Below, in pieces: positions 44,751-56,719 of a DNA stretch of 64,000 bases. Made by a program: the position numbers and the translations under genes. How positions within the stretch are numbered: the stretch's first letter is position 1; each line of letters starts with the position of its first letter. The notes beneath the pieces were generated by a model. It was not told where the DNA came from and made no database searches. It worked only from the letters and a program-made list of their open reading frames with translations. This DNA is from Narthecium ossifragum (taxonomy: Eukaryota; Streptophyta; Magnoliopsida; Dioscoreales; Nartheciaceae): the NCBI GenBank assembly GCA_963920575.1, contig OY986972.1:1071501-1135500 (forward strand). The letters run 5' to 3'.

Positions 44751-46619
44751 GGTGGTCTCCTCCTCCTCTTCTGCCTACTTCATGTCGGTGAAAATGAAGC
44801 CAATAGATAATGAGGAAACAGTTTGGAGCAACGTTTGAAGAATTCCGATAAGACTGAGATTGAAGTTCTTTTTTTGGAAGGTCCCCGGTAAGATCGAGAT
44901 TGAAGTTCTTTTTTTGAAAGGTCCTCCATGTCAAGCTTCCGGTTCGTGATGTGTTTTGGATGTTCTGTGCCGCGTCGGAGAGGGAGTGCTCTCGTTGCGG
45001 GACGGAGAGGGAAACAATGGCGCATGCGCTTGTTGAGTGTCAAGTGGTGCAAAGGATGCCGCGTCTAGTTTTTACAACGAAACTGGATGGTTGGGCGGGT
45101 GTGTACTCCTTGGATGAATTAATGGAGGTCCTCTTGAAATCTGGTAGTAGTGTTTGGATGAGGAAGAAGAAGGCTTATGTTGGGTACGCGTTGTGGTTGG
45201 CCTGGAAGGATCAGAACAATGCTATCCATGAAGGCAGCAGCGAGAGTGCAGGGGTTCTTGCGAGGCGTACTATCAGGCTTGCTGAAGAATATCTACAGCA
45301 AAGGAAGGGGAAGCAGGAGACGGTGCTTGCAGACGGTATTCGGATAGCCCGACGGTTATTCGGGTCGATGCATCTTTCCATCTAGGCGGCGAGGCAGTTG
45401 GGGCGGTAGGTATGGCTGGGGATCAGATTCTATGGGCAGAGGGGGAGCTGGTGGTAGCGAACTCTGTTCTCGAAGCAGAGGTGAAGGCTGTATTGATGGG
45501 TATTAAAGATGCTAAAGCTAAGGGCATGTGTAATTTTGTGATCGAGTCGGATTGTAGACATGCTGTGGATGTGCTGAATGGGTATAGGATTTGTGTTAGG
45601 ATCTTGGGTGTACCGATGGTACCCAAGTTATAGATCGTTGGTATGACGGAGAAAGATAAGTCAGAGAAAGCAAACCACACAAAACACCAAGATTTACGTG
45701 AAAAACCTTTCAGCAAATCACTGAGAAGGAAAAACCACGGGGCGGAGGAGGATCTCACTATGAAAAAGGGGATTACAAGGGTTCTTCTAGAGGAGAACAA
45801 GACCTTTCTCTCTAGGGTTTCATGCAACAAGAAGATGACCTAAAAAGATCATCAAACCCCTATTTATAAGGCCCAAGTTAATTAGGAACGGATTAGATCT
45901 TAACCGTCCAAAAAACTTAACCTGCCGTTTTAGGATCGATCCGATCCCAATTGACCATACTCACGGTCGATCTGACGGTCGACCGTGAATGGCTCGCGGT
46001 CGACCGTGAACTTCTTCGCAGTCGATTGTGGAACTATGCACCTTTACTTGAAGACACGACGGTCGATCCTCGTATCGACCCTGCGAAGCTTTTCCCGTAA
46101 CAGAGAGCGACGGTCGATGCAGCGATTGATGTCGCGGTCGACCGTGGCTGTCGTAGCGAGTGACGGTCGATCCAGCGGTCGATGTCGCGGTCGACCGTAG
46201 CTGTCGTAGCGAGTGACGGTCGATCCGGCGGTCGATGTCACGGTCGACCGTCCGTATGCTTCAAGTCAAAATTGTTCCAATTCTTCACAACTTCTCTTCT
46301 TCTCCTCTTGTGCCGCATCCAGTTGTTCCCACACAACTAGATTCCGTTTGTTGAGGTCTCATGAGGAGAGAAACCCCAACAATTTGGACCCCGGGGATAG
46401 AGGGACTAGTTACAGAGATTTGGCTTCAGATCTCGTCAATGGGGTCGGTCCTGTTTTGGATGATACCCAGGGAGGAGAATATTATTGTTGATGGTATAGC
46501 CCGGTCGTGCCGTTCCTCTGGAGTGTGTTTTGTTTGGCACCCGGAGGACGGTCGACAGGCGCTAGATCATGCTTTGTAGTCCATTTAGCTGTTTCAGGCT
46601 CGACTCATCAAAAAAAAAA
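44751..46619 (+). mobile_element. 5'-truncated LINE (L1 type), 3' end with zf-RVT and RNase H domains
   Basis: A non-LTR retrotransposon remnant. At 44900-45385 the plus strand encodes a zinc-binding RT-associated domain (CSRCGTERETMAHALVEC). From about 45412 an RNase H-like domain follows in another frame (LEAEVKAVLMGIKDA, ESDCRHAVDVLNGY). It is interrupted by a solo LTR at 45594-46381 and resumes to end WMIPREENIIVDGIARSC. A short poly(A) at 46607-46621 closes it. Internal stops and the frame change show it is dead. A 37-bp tandem repeat (GATTGAAGTTCTTTTTTTG) lies near 44855-44930. No target duplication was found. Confidence 0.85.
45594..46381 (-). mobile_element. Solo LTR (Copia-like) with GGTCGATC-rich interior and ATTTG duplication
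   Basis: The 788-bp LTR reads on the minus strand from TGTTGGGGTTTCTCTCC (46381) to a CCTAACA end at 45594. ATTTG stands on both sides (45589-45593 and 46382-46386). It sits inside the LINE RNase H coding region, whose reading continues across the two flanks. Between 45950 and 46260 GGTCGATC, CGGTCGACCG and GCGGTCGATG recur at close spacing. It is the same type as 26229-26962. Confidence 0.9.
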
Positions 46620-46943
46620 AATTAATACTTTCAAGTAGGGCTCACTTAAAACTACCTCCAAAATCTACTCAATCTCGAACGGAATTCAAGCGAATATTTT
46701 AATTAAGGGGTTCACGGATTTGAGATCAAGACCTTAATTTGCTTTGATATCGTGGTAGCTTCAAGCACTAGGTTAGAATCAGATCGAGCCCTTATCGTAA
46801 TCTGGTAATTCGATTGATCGAGTCATGTAATTAGTTCGCGTGAACCAAGGTCTGTTATTTAAGATCTGGACCGAGGCGAATTCGAAGATATCGAATCATA
46901 AAAAGATTTGGTTTGATTATAATGGTGCTTGGCGGGAGCCCGG

Positions 46944-47448
46944 TAGTGATGTCAACGAGGCGGATTGGGGCGGGTATTGGAATATCCATCCCCGCACTCC
47001 TCCGCCCATACCCACACCGTCCCGTCCCCGCGCGGATAATGAGGATCGTGGACCATAACCGTCCCCGCGGGTACGTGGATATTACCTGCAACCCACGGTT
47101 ATCCGTAAAACCTAAAAAAAATCATTCGATCTCTAAAATCTAAATCTAAATCTACCAAACTATCATCAACATTTACTCTCTAAAATCTAGATCCACCAAA
47201 TAGTCATTAGCATTTAGTCTCTATTAAAGTTTTATTACAAAAATAAACTCTCTAAAATCCATCAAACCAACATTCATTGGCATGGCGGGGCGGATATTAC
47301 CCAATACCATAATCCGCCCCATACTTGCGCAGATTTTAATTTTGTAAACCATACCCGTATCCACGGGTAAAAAATCTATACCATGCCCGTCCCCATCGGT
47401 GCGGATCAGCTCGGTTATCCAGCGGTGCGGTCGATTTTGCCATCTCTA
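46944..47448. mobile_element. hAT MITE with perfect 8-bp duplication GAGCCCGG
   Basis: A 505-bp element with ends TAGTGATGTCAACG and, inward from the right, TAGAGATGGCAAAATCG. GAGCCCGG flanks it at 46936-46943 and 47449-47456. Copy A of the tandem duplication shows the corresponding empty site near 41360 (AGAGCCTAAAGG), confirming the insertion boundaries. Confidence 0.95.
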
Positions 47449-48421
47449 GAGCCCGGAGGTTATAAAATGTTGGTTTTAATGGTCTTTTTATGAATAAAAT
47501 GATTTTATTGTTCAATCGAGCATAATATCTCTTTTAAGTGACTTATTATCTTTTATCTTACTGACATTGCACTGTGACATCCCTACTTAAGCTTAATCTT
47601 AGGGAATCTAATAAGAATAGGACATGATCTTTTGTTTAATGTGTGTTAACCATTTGCTCACGCGCTAGAGTTGTTGTTTTCTTTGGTAGCTAGGTTCAAA
47701 TTTGGTTGGTGTTGAGTTAGGTGGGGTCTTGATTGATTACTCAATAATTAAGATTTTTCTTTGGTTTTTTGGGTGCTTGTCGGGTCAATCATTCATAATA
47801 ATAGCAGTTTAATCATCATAAGGATTTGATATATTCACACGTAACACACAACTCAAAAGCTTAAGCCGGAGACATATGAACCCGTCTTGTAAACTTATTC
47901 AATCGTATTATTGAGATGCCAAATTTTAAACTCATGCGAAAATCCTTCAGCAATCTGGTCAACTTTCATAAGGTAGGGTCTTTTCAATTATTCTCTTGAT
48001 TTAAACATATTGAATCAAATTATATAGAATCCAAAACTAATCAACTTGATTCACGTGCTTGACAACTCTAAAACACTTATAATAAGATTTTTAATTGAAA
48101 TCTGTTTATCCACCTACCAAAGTCAAATAAAATAGAAAAACATGATATTTTACAATTGCAACATATGGGATTCTATAAGTTCTATATGACAAAAAAAATT
48201 CTTAGATTAATTATTTTTTCTGTCAGCCAATCTGTTTATTTAGGATGTGTTTGACAGCCTTAGATTCAAGAAATTGGGGCGCGTTTGGATCGGCCTCGGA
48301 TCCCTTTCTGGGATCCCACGGACAGCCCGTGCGCCATATGTAAGTCAAAATAGTCAACTTAAGTTGGCGAGGAGCTATAAAATGGGATATCAATCAAATT
48401 TGACCAAGCTATTCAATGATT

Positions 48422-48749
48422 GGTATTGTGATGAAAGTTGTGACTGCCAACTTAAAGTAGGGCTGCTACAAAGACTACCATTTGGAAGTCTTCCGTTGAA
48501 TAATATAGTCATAGAGAAAAGGTTAAATTTGAGATCTGCAAGACGGCGACCTGTTTTGTTTTCAAGTTGAATTTTAGAATAAAAGAATTGGAACTCTACC
48601 TGTAATTATTTATTTTGATTGGTCATGTTAATGTTAGAAGCATTTTCTCGAGTTCTTTCATTATCTAACATATTTTTTTCAGTTTTAAAAGGATATTTTT
48701 ATTATGTGTATGTTAAAGCAAAATATTGAGTTGAAGAAGCGGACATATA
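48422..48749. other. Gene-free stretch
   Basis: AT-rich DNA between the tandem duplication and the nested MITE pair; nothing recognised. Confidence 0.5.
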
Positions 48750-50314
48750 GGTGCCGTTTGGTCGCAGGCAAGGGCGGAGCCAGGAATTTTTTCTACCCTT
48801 GGCTAACTAAAACTAAAGAAAAAAAATCACCAGTTAATCTATTTAATTTGGTAACTGTAATTACAGAAATGTATGTAAGAGGTCTATAAAGTATACCGAA
48901 AAGCAATGAATACTATTTCTTTCTAGAATATGTAATACTCAAGACATTTTAAATAAAAGAAAATGAATATAATATTATTTCATTCCTAACCTATATTCCT
49001 TTGGTTATTGACAATAAACTGAAACCTGGTTAGGTATTCCTACAAAATGTAGTTAATTGAGCATTCGTGATTACCATTTAAAATTGTGAACTATACAACA
49101 TGATTTGCTATGTTACACGGCTAAAACAACAATCGAGCAATAAAAAAAAAGATAAACACACATAAATACTTCTAGAAATATTTCTTGTTCACCAAAAAGA
49201 AAAAAAAAGTGCATACCTTTTTAAAAAATGTTATACAAATCACGACAACAGTCAAATACTAGCATGAACTTGGAAATAATTGATGAAACAATGATACCCC
49301 TATCAATTTCATATTTTTGTTAGGCATATCCGCATATGGCAGGAAGCTTGAAATCTAAATTTCAATGGCTCCTTTAACGGAGTCATTTCATTTTGCCATC
49401 AACAAGGCAACACGAAGAGTACTATAATTTTGAAATCTAAATACAAAAATGCCTGAATCAAGAAATACTCCAGTGATCATACTTTAACACAAAAAAAAGG
49501 ATCTAATAGAGACAAAAACAAAAAACAAAAATGAATAGGAAAGAAAAACTCCAAAATACATACATTAACTCAAATCGGTGGTGGAACCGACGAGGAGAAT
49601 GGAATATAAAAATGATGGTGGAGCAGACAAGAAACAAAACGAAAATCTCCCAAAAACCTTCCAAAAAACATGATGTCGGATAAAATTTAGATTATGAATA
49701 CGCTAACGGATCTTAAATATAACGGGTTGATTAATACGTTAACGGGTCTGATCGGATCTGACTCTAATAACTTGCAATCTCCTACTTGGATGGGCTAAGG
49801 CTCGGAAATCTTCTACAGTGTTGGGCTAAGGCTTGGGTTATCATTAGTTTAGATTATATTTACTAAAATTTCACATGGCTGTAGCCCACTACAGCCTTTG
49901 CCATGGCTCTGCCTATGGTCGCAGGATAAGCAATTCCAGGATTGGAGAGGATAGAGATTGGTATGCTGGGTTAAGTAGTGGGATATGTGTGGTATTTGGT
50001 TGAAAGGTAGTGATAAACTAGTAATGTTTGGTTAAAAAGTAGGGATAAAGTTGATGTGATTGGTTAAAAAGTTGAGATAAAGTAATAATGATTGATTGAA
50101 AAGTGGAAAAATAGGGATAAAATAATAATTGTTGGTTGAAAAGAAGGGAAAAAATAATAATGATTGGTTGAAATGTGGGAATAAAGTGGAGACATGAATG
50201 AGGATAAAAGTGGATATAAAAATGAGGATTACAGTGTATTGGGCTGCAATATAGGGATAAAGTAGCGGGCTTAACCCGGAATAAAGAATCCATATCCCCA
50301 AACCAAACAAGCCC
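48750..50314. mobile_element. Tourist-like MITE split by a hAT element
   Basis: The left 19 bp (GGTGCCGTTTGGTCGCAGG) and the part after 49918 form one MITE closely related to 19323-19714 (shared AGCAATTCCAGGATTGGAGA, TGATTGGTTGAAAAG). Its right end reads inward GGGCTTGTTTGG. Flanking ATA and TTA agree only partly. The interruption is the hAT element at 48769-49917. Confidence 0.8.
48769..49917. mobile_element. Non-autonomous hAT element with perfect 8-bp duplication GTCGCAGG
   Basis: Ends CAAGGGCGGAGCCAGG and, inward from the right, CATAGGCAGAGCCATGG; flanked by GTCGCAGG at 48761-48768 and 49918-49925. The 1149-bp interior lacks transposase coding. It inserted near the left end of the Tourist-like MITE. 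Confidence 0.93.
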
Positions 50315-50574
50315 TTAATGGCTAAGGGGGTCAGGGGTAAAAAAATGGGGATAAGACATGGGGGTAGACTTAACCCACTTTTGGCGTTTGACTTAGAAAT
50401 AGGGGTAACTTAGTAGGTTAAGCTTGGAATAAGGGTAAAAATTATAAAATATGTAAAATATATAATATTATAATAATGGGTAACATAGTGGGTTAAGATT
50501 ATAATATTAAAATTAATTATTAAATTAATTAAAATATTTGTACGTAAAGTGTATAAAAATATATAATATTGCAT

Positions 50575-50875
50575 CAATGCATCCCCATACGGACCCACTT
50601 ATATTAATATCATAAAAATATTTTAATATTTATTATTAAAATAATATAAAATAATGTTTGTACACATTAGTGCATCCCCATGCATACCCACTTATATTAA
50701 TATAATAATAATATTTTAATATTTTAATATTAATTATTAAATAATATAAAATAATGGTTGTACACATCAATGCATCCCCATACGGGCCCACTTATATTAA
50801 TATAATAATAATATTTTAATATTTATTATTACTATAATATAAAATTAAAATAATTTTTACATGATGCAAACCAAT
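50575..50875. repeat. Three tandem copies of a ~98-bp AT-rich repeat
   Basis: Units start TGCATCCCCATACGGACCCA, TGCATCCCCATGCATACCCA and TGCATCCCCATACGGGCCCA near 50578, 50673 and 50771, each followed by CTTATATTAATAT and long AT-rich sequence. A diverged fourth motif (GTAGACCCACTTATATTAAT) follows near 50897. Confidence 0.88.
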
Positions 50876-51872
50876 CATGATATGACATGTGGCATGTAGA
50901 CCCACTTATATTAATATTTTATTATAATAACATATGAATAATATTATTTAATACAGTATGCACATAAAAAAAATATTACGGGTGCGCAAAAGTTTTTATA
51001 CGCTCATAAAAACACGTACAAAATTGTTTATGGACTAACAAAAATATTTGCACATAGAAAGATAAACATGCACAAAAATATTAAATAATACCAATAACAT
51101 ATTATTATTATAAAATATTAATATATGTGGGTGCCACATGCCACATGTTATACCATGATTGGTCCACATTATGGTAAAAAAAATAATATTATTTTATCAT
51201 TCTTTATATATTAGCATTTTCAAAATAATATTAGAATATATGTGATGGATGTAAATGAGAGAGAAAAGCTTAACCTTATTTTCAGGTTTAACCCCTCTTT
51301 AACCCCAAAACCTTAACCCAATACCGTTTGGGGTAAGAATGAAGCCCTCAACCCCATTTCCCTCCCCCCCACACACACACACACACACAAACAGGGTAAC
51401 ACTAAAAACTCCTCCGATGCATCGGGCGCTGTTGCATCACTAATGCAGCCGCGTCAGATCCTGTATTGTATTATTAAAAAATCCTCGACGCGGTTCAGTG
51501 TCATATGCCACCTAGACATGATACAAATAAAATAGGATCCATCGGGCCAAAAACCGAGTAATGGATCATTCTCCAACTTCAGATAAGTTGGATAAGGGAT
51601 TTTGGTGTTTGAAGATAGAGCAGTGATGACTGGTCTTTGAAGATCCATGTTGATGGCGGGGGAGCAGATCTTGGGCCTAGGTTAATGGGCTTTAGCCCAC
51701 TAATGTTTATTTGGAGCGCAAATTATTAGCGTGGCTTTCTAATGATACCAGTGTCATGAGTCTAATAAGCGTAAGCCTATGAATCCTTCTCCAACTCCTT
51801 GGCTTCGTACGCATTACTTCTTGTTTTTGATCCTTTGTATGTTTTGGATCACAGAATAGCTTTTTAGCTTCC
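50876..51872. other. Gene-free stretch with (AC)n and SET-gene 5' flank
   Basis: AT-rich repeats up to about 51240, then an (AC)n run at 51371-51389. The last 200 bases precede the SET-domain gene and should hold its promoter; CTCTCTCTC words occur only inside exon 1. No other gene. Confidence 0.55.
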
Positions 51873-54800
51873 ATGGAGGATGCGGAGAGAGTCACCGCGC
51901 TTACTCTCTCTCTTCCTGCTCTGTCGGAAGACGACCCTCTATGTGCCAAAAAGAAGGTATGCAGTGAAACCCATGATAATATGGGGACAACCCAGTTGCT
52001 GGAATCTCTTAGTTAGATAAATCGTGGACGAAAGTGATGTTCTTGGGTTCATATGTGTTGATAATGGAAAGAGCTTGAGAGCTTCTTTGCTTTATTGGTT
52101 GAAAGTTTTCTTCATTTCTTGTATTGTTATGTCTTTCAGTTAGTTATGAAGCATGTCAAGATAAGTTTGGCCGGGTTTGGAATGGACTGAATGGATGAGT
52201 ACCAATTTGGTACTTTATTTGCTAAGCAGATGAATTGTCCGTGAGGTATGTCAATGAGGTGATTGTTGAAATGCCAAGCCGAAGTTGTTTGCTGCTAAAG
52301 TTTTTTGAAGCAGACATACTTGAAACTTCGGACTAGTGGGGTTCATCTAGTTAGAAAGGATTAGTTGAACTTATTATTTTAATGGCTAACTGCTGCCAAT
52401 ATTCTGATTCAGTACCAGCTACTTTGTATGTTGATCTTATAGAGATCTACCTATGCTGGCTGGTAATGCTGTAACAATAAATGCTGATGCATTTCTTTTC
52501 TGTCCCTGTCAAATTTGTGTCAGTCATCCTATTCTTTTCTATGTTTGCAGAGGTTGTTCTCGGCTAGGAATCTGAAATATACGTTTCACATACCACTACC
52601 ATCTGTTAGTGAGAGCGTTCTCCGAGTATTGGATGAAATGGTCCTGGCTGCAAGGATACTGCATTTGGTTGAGGTATTTGATATTCCACATTATTAGGCC
52701 CAATATTTGTTTCTTCACCATCGACCTTTTATTCGACAGTCAATATTAGCAAATTTTTATGCTTCTTAGAAGTAGCTGAAAGAAGTTTCTTTTGTCGTGT
52801 CTTTTAGGTAGAGCTTTATTTTGTTCAAGACGATCATCTTGGCCCCTTCAGCATAAGAAACGAGCTTGAATCTCTTAACACTATCCTCTTACTTGTGAGA
52901 TCCTTGTGTTTTGCTGATGAAGATGAAAGAAGTGCAGTTCTGAAAGCGCTAGAGGATGCAACCCGTGACATGATCAAATCAATCGATGCCTGGAACATTG
53001 ACAATATGGTCATTCAGAAGCCCGGTACCGATTCTGAAGAACAATTACTGAAGTGGGGTGAATTTCATGGCTTGAGAACAAAATTGGGGATAGCTCGTAA
53101 GTCTTCATTTGCTCTTTTTGGGAAGCAAAGGTTCTTCAGAAATACACCACTGAAATCCAGATATACTGGAAAGATTTTAAGCAATGAGCCAAGACATGTG
53201 GAAGTTGGAAGTATGAATGTTTCATGTGCTTTCATTATTGAGTTACTTGCGAGGACAGCAATCAAGGTAAAGGCATGGGCATGGTGGAGGTAAACCTAGA
53301 TGCTCTGCTGTAATCGTGGGCCCTTGATCATCAGCTCCATTTATGGGTTCTACAGATGGTGAAAATTATCTCCAAGACTAGGAGGTCTTGGATGGAATGA
53401 CAGGACAATGTATCCATCTAAACATGAGTTTTTTTCTCTTAGTAACAGTCATAGGGTCTACATGAACGCACGGTGTAGTGGTAAGAGCTTGGAACTTCCA
53501 GTTTGGAGACCCAAGTTTGAGCCTTGGTGGCAACAATTTATGTTGGCCCATCTACGGCATGGGAGAGCAAACACGCCTTACTGCATGGATGCAGGCACAT
53601 GCCCAGTAACTTATTGTAATTTGTAGAAGTTGAGATGCTTCTATGTTTTTCTTAAGGTTCTGTAGATGTATAGATAATGAATATGGATTTCTGACCTAGT
53701 CTGTTATACTAGTTGCGATCTTCTCCTCCATGCAAAAATGCTAATGTTCTCATTATTTATGTTTTTTTAAAGGAATCATGTACATGGTCTGGGACCCTTC
53801 AGATTCTTTTACACTTTCTTTCTTAAGAACCGTCTTCACTTTATTTCTCATATCTTTGAAGATGTTTCCTTTGTATTTCTGACATAGTAAAATTGTGTAA
53901 CGTCTTTATTACATACTTTAGATTTCAAAGGAGCTGGTAGAGGGGCGGTAGCATTGGATGATCTAAGCGTTGGTGACATTGCATTGGATGTTCCAGAGTC
54001 CCTCATCATATCTGAAGATCTTGTGTATGAATCCGATATGGTATGTAATCTTTTTGTTCATCATTTTATTGTGCACTCACAATTGTTCTTCATTTTATTG
54101 CATGCAGACATCTAGGATCTTACAAAGGTAGAAAGTGGCTTTGGTTCTAAATTCTGATACATTACTCGCATTTTTTGGCACTATAGTTTGTTTCTTATTT
54201 TACATAGAAACTATAGAGAGACTTTCATGTCTACAAATAGCTAATTTTACTAGTTTTCACTTATTGAAAGTCAATCTGAGGCTGTCAAATTTTTTGATAA
54301 TTTATGCTCATTTTTCCATTCTGGTATAAGCATTTGAAATTCCTTGAACATTATAAATATATCCGAGTGGTGATATTTAATTGTCATCAAGTTATCTTGC
54401 TGCTTTCATACCTCTATTTGTTTTATCTGGTAGTTGGATGCCTTGAAAGGATTGGGTGATATCACTGCTGAAACTATGTTGTTGTTGTGGAGCATGAGAG
54501 AGAGATACAATTGCGACTCGAAATTCAAAACATACTTTGATACACTGCCTGATGAATTCAACACAGGTATCATGTTCGTACATTCTCTGTTTTATGAATT
54601 TTTGATTGTTGGATGATATAGCTCGACCTTATTGAGTGTGGACAAGTCACACGTTCAGTTATCCATATAGTCTTATACATTTTTCAAATTTGCTTCGAGT
54701 AAAACAATTCCCTAAAAGATCTCAACCATTAATGGTGTGTCCTGTTGAACTGATGCTTTGCATTTTAAAGGAAATAGTTACGCTTCCTTTACTGGGTAAT

Positions 54801-56719
54801 ACGTAATAATTCTCATTTACATCAAGCTTCAGTATTTTGGACTAGTTGACCTTATTTTGGACTTTTGGTTCTGTGTAATGTACATACCATCGGGACAATA
54901 CTCTCTGCTCTCATCAAAACTCCTCACATCTTTGCAAAAGTTTTTGTTCACCTTATTGTACATTGTCAATAACTTCCCAGGGCTGCGTTTCGGAATTGAT
55001 GCTCTTGCTGCACTAGAGGGAACTCTGCTTTTTGAAGAGTTACTGCAAGTTAAACAGGTTATCCGCTTTACCATTTATTTTGCTTGTTGCATTGGCTAAT
55101 GCACTGGCATCTAACCTTTCTTCTCCCTTATTCCTTGTTCCTCATTTCAGCACTTGCGCCAACAGTATGACGCATTATGCCCTGCATTATGTATGAATTA
55201 TCCTGATGTTTTTCAGCCTAGATGGTATTCATGGGAGCAATTTTTATGGGCTTGTGAACTCTGGTATTCTAACGGCATGAAGGTTGTTTTTTCTGATGGA
55301 AAGTTGAGGACTTGCCTAGTTCCCATTGCTGGGATTCTCAATCACTCGGTTTGCCATTAACCATTCAGTAATTGCTAATTTTCATATTACTTTGGGTTTG
55401 AGATCTTGGCATCTTATTTTTCTTCAATTGCAGTTGACCCCGCACATTCTACGGTATGGCCGAATAGATTCAACAACGAAGTCCTTAAGATTCCCTCTTT
55501 CAAGACCTTGTAAGGGAGGAGATCAATGCTATCTTAGCTATGGGAACTTTCCTGGATCTCATTTTGTCACATTTTATGGTTTCCTTCCAAAAGGAGACAA
55601 CCCTTTTGACACTATACCTTTAGGTAATTTCTGCTATTTTTTAATTCAGAGGCCATACTTAAAAAAAAGTTCTGAGGATCATTATTATAGACAAACTGAC
55701 TTGACCGACCGCCTTTTTTTTAGTGGTTCACCCTACCTTATTTTTGTTGGCTTCATCTTGATTGTCCACCCATGGTTATGACCAACAGCTAAAATTGAAA
55801 ACACAGTATTTCATGGTTACATTATTTTAATAACAGTTGCTACCGCGGACTTACCATCTCTATATTAGTACTGGAAATAACTTAGCATTGATTTTCATGT
55901 AGAAAATAACTGGTTGGGACCATTTTATGTTGACTTTAATGCAGATTTTGACGCCCCTGTTGCTGGGGATGGCAGTAGTCCATCAAGTACGGATGAAATT
56001 GGTTGGGCCACTCATATGGTCCGAGGGACATGGCTGTCCAAGAGTAGTGTGACTTGCACCTACGGCTTGCCGCGTCTTCTGTTAGCTTATCTTCGTTCTG
56101 TACTGAGGGATGATGACATTGAGCTGCCTCCTGAGATATCTGGACAAGATGTAAGGCCCCTTCCCTTTGTTTTATCATTGATGTAAAGTTTTATCCATTG
56201 GGAATGAGATGTTTTCCGCTTTATTTCTTACTTCCGGTTGGCATCATAGTCTTCAAGTCAGTAATTCTGTCCCTATACATGCCAAATATCTTTCTGTATA
56301 AGCTGTTAGAAATTTGTCTGGAACAGCACTATCAGCCTTGACCTCATGTATCCATTAAAGTTTGCTGTTTTTAATTGGGAATTACTGGCAGCTGCTAACA
56401 CTGCTTGCTTGTCTGCTCAGAATCGGAAGGAGAAGGAAAGAGCCATGCTTGACACAATACTTTCCATCTTTACTCCCATGATGGAAGGATTGGGAAACTC
56501 TGATGACCTTGACAGGCAAGTATTTGTTAGTCATTTTCAATCTCTTTCTACTTTGATGTTCGTTAATTTAATTCCTTTGTATACTCCAATTGGCTGAATA
56601 GAGAGACCTCTAATTGGGATGTGAAACTAGCATTGGACTACAAAGACACACAGAGAAGGATCATTTCTTCCATTTTGGACTCTTGTACTGCTGGACTGCG
56701 GATGCTGGAAGATCTCTGA
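51873..56719 (+). CDS. SET-domain protein-lysine methyltransferase (Rubisco LSMT/SETD3-6-like)
   Basis: A class VII-type SET-domain protein expected to methylate lysines of non-histone proteins. Eleven exons join in frame to 543 residues: 51873-51956, 52551-52673, 52808-53096, 53922-54040, 54434-54566, 54981-55057, 55151-55348, 55434-55623, 55945-56150, 56421-56515 and 56602-56719. The SET domain begins at GAGRGAVALDDLSVGDIAL (exon 4), has the long iSET insert, and ends with the catalytic core LVPIAGILNHS (exon 7) and CYLSYGNFPGSHFVTFYGF (exon 8). The C-terminal helical region (GLPRLLLAYLRSV, DVKLALDYKDTQRRI) fits the LSMT-type substrate-binding domain. Intron 10 uses a GC donor (GACAG|GCAAGT), required by phase. 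No clear organelle targeting peptide is seen. The reading frame is intact. Confidence 0.93.
53465..53660 (+). mobile_element. tRNA-derived SINE in intron 3 of the SET gene (probable)
   Basis: The start CGCACGGTGTAGTGGTAAGA resembles a polymerase III A box, and CCAAGTTTGAGCCTTGGTGG about 45 bases on resembles a B box with T-arm. A tRNA-unrelated body follows. No cloverleaf acceptor stem is preserved, so it is a SINE, not a tRNA gene. The 3' end is uncertain. Confidence 0.6.

Larger units (their letters stand above)
44637..48421 (+). repeat. Tandem duplication, copy B (interrupted by LINE and hAT MITE)
   Basis: The core consists of 44637-44745, about 46620-46943 and 47457-48421, collinear with copy A. 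The insertions are a LINE carrying a solo LTR (44751-46619) and a hAT MITE (46944-47448). Copy B lacks the LTR found in copy A, and copy A lacks both insertions of copy B. Confidence 0.85.

Noticed and set aside
44951..45385. Independent host gene for a zinc-binding protein
   Set aside because: The CxxC...H...C pattern with a following RNase H domain and poly(A) is a LINE 3' end.
53465..53546. tRNA gene
   Set aside because: A and B boxes are recognisable but acceptor and anticodon stems do not pair; a SINE is the better reading.
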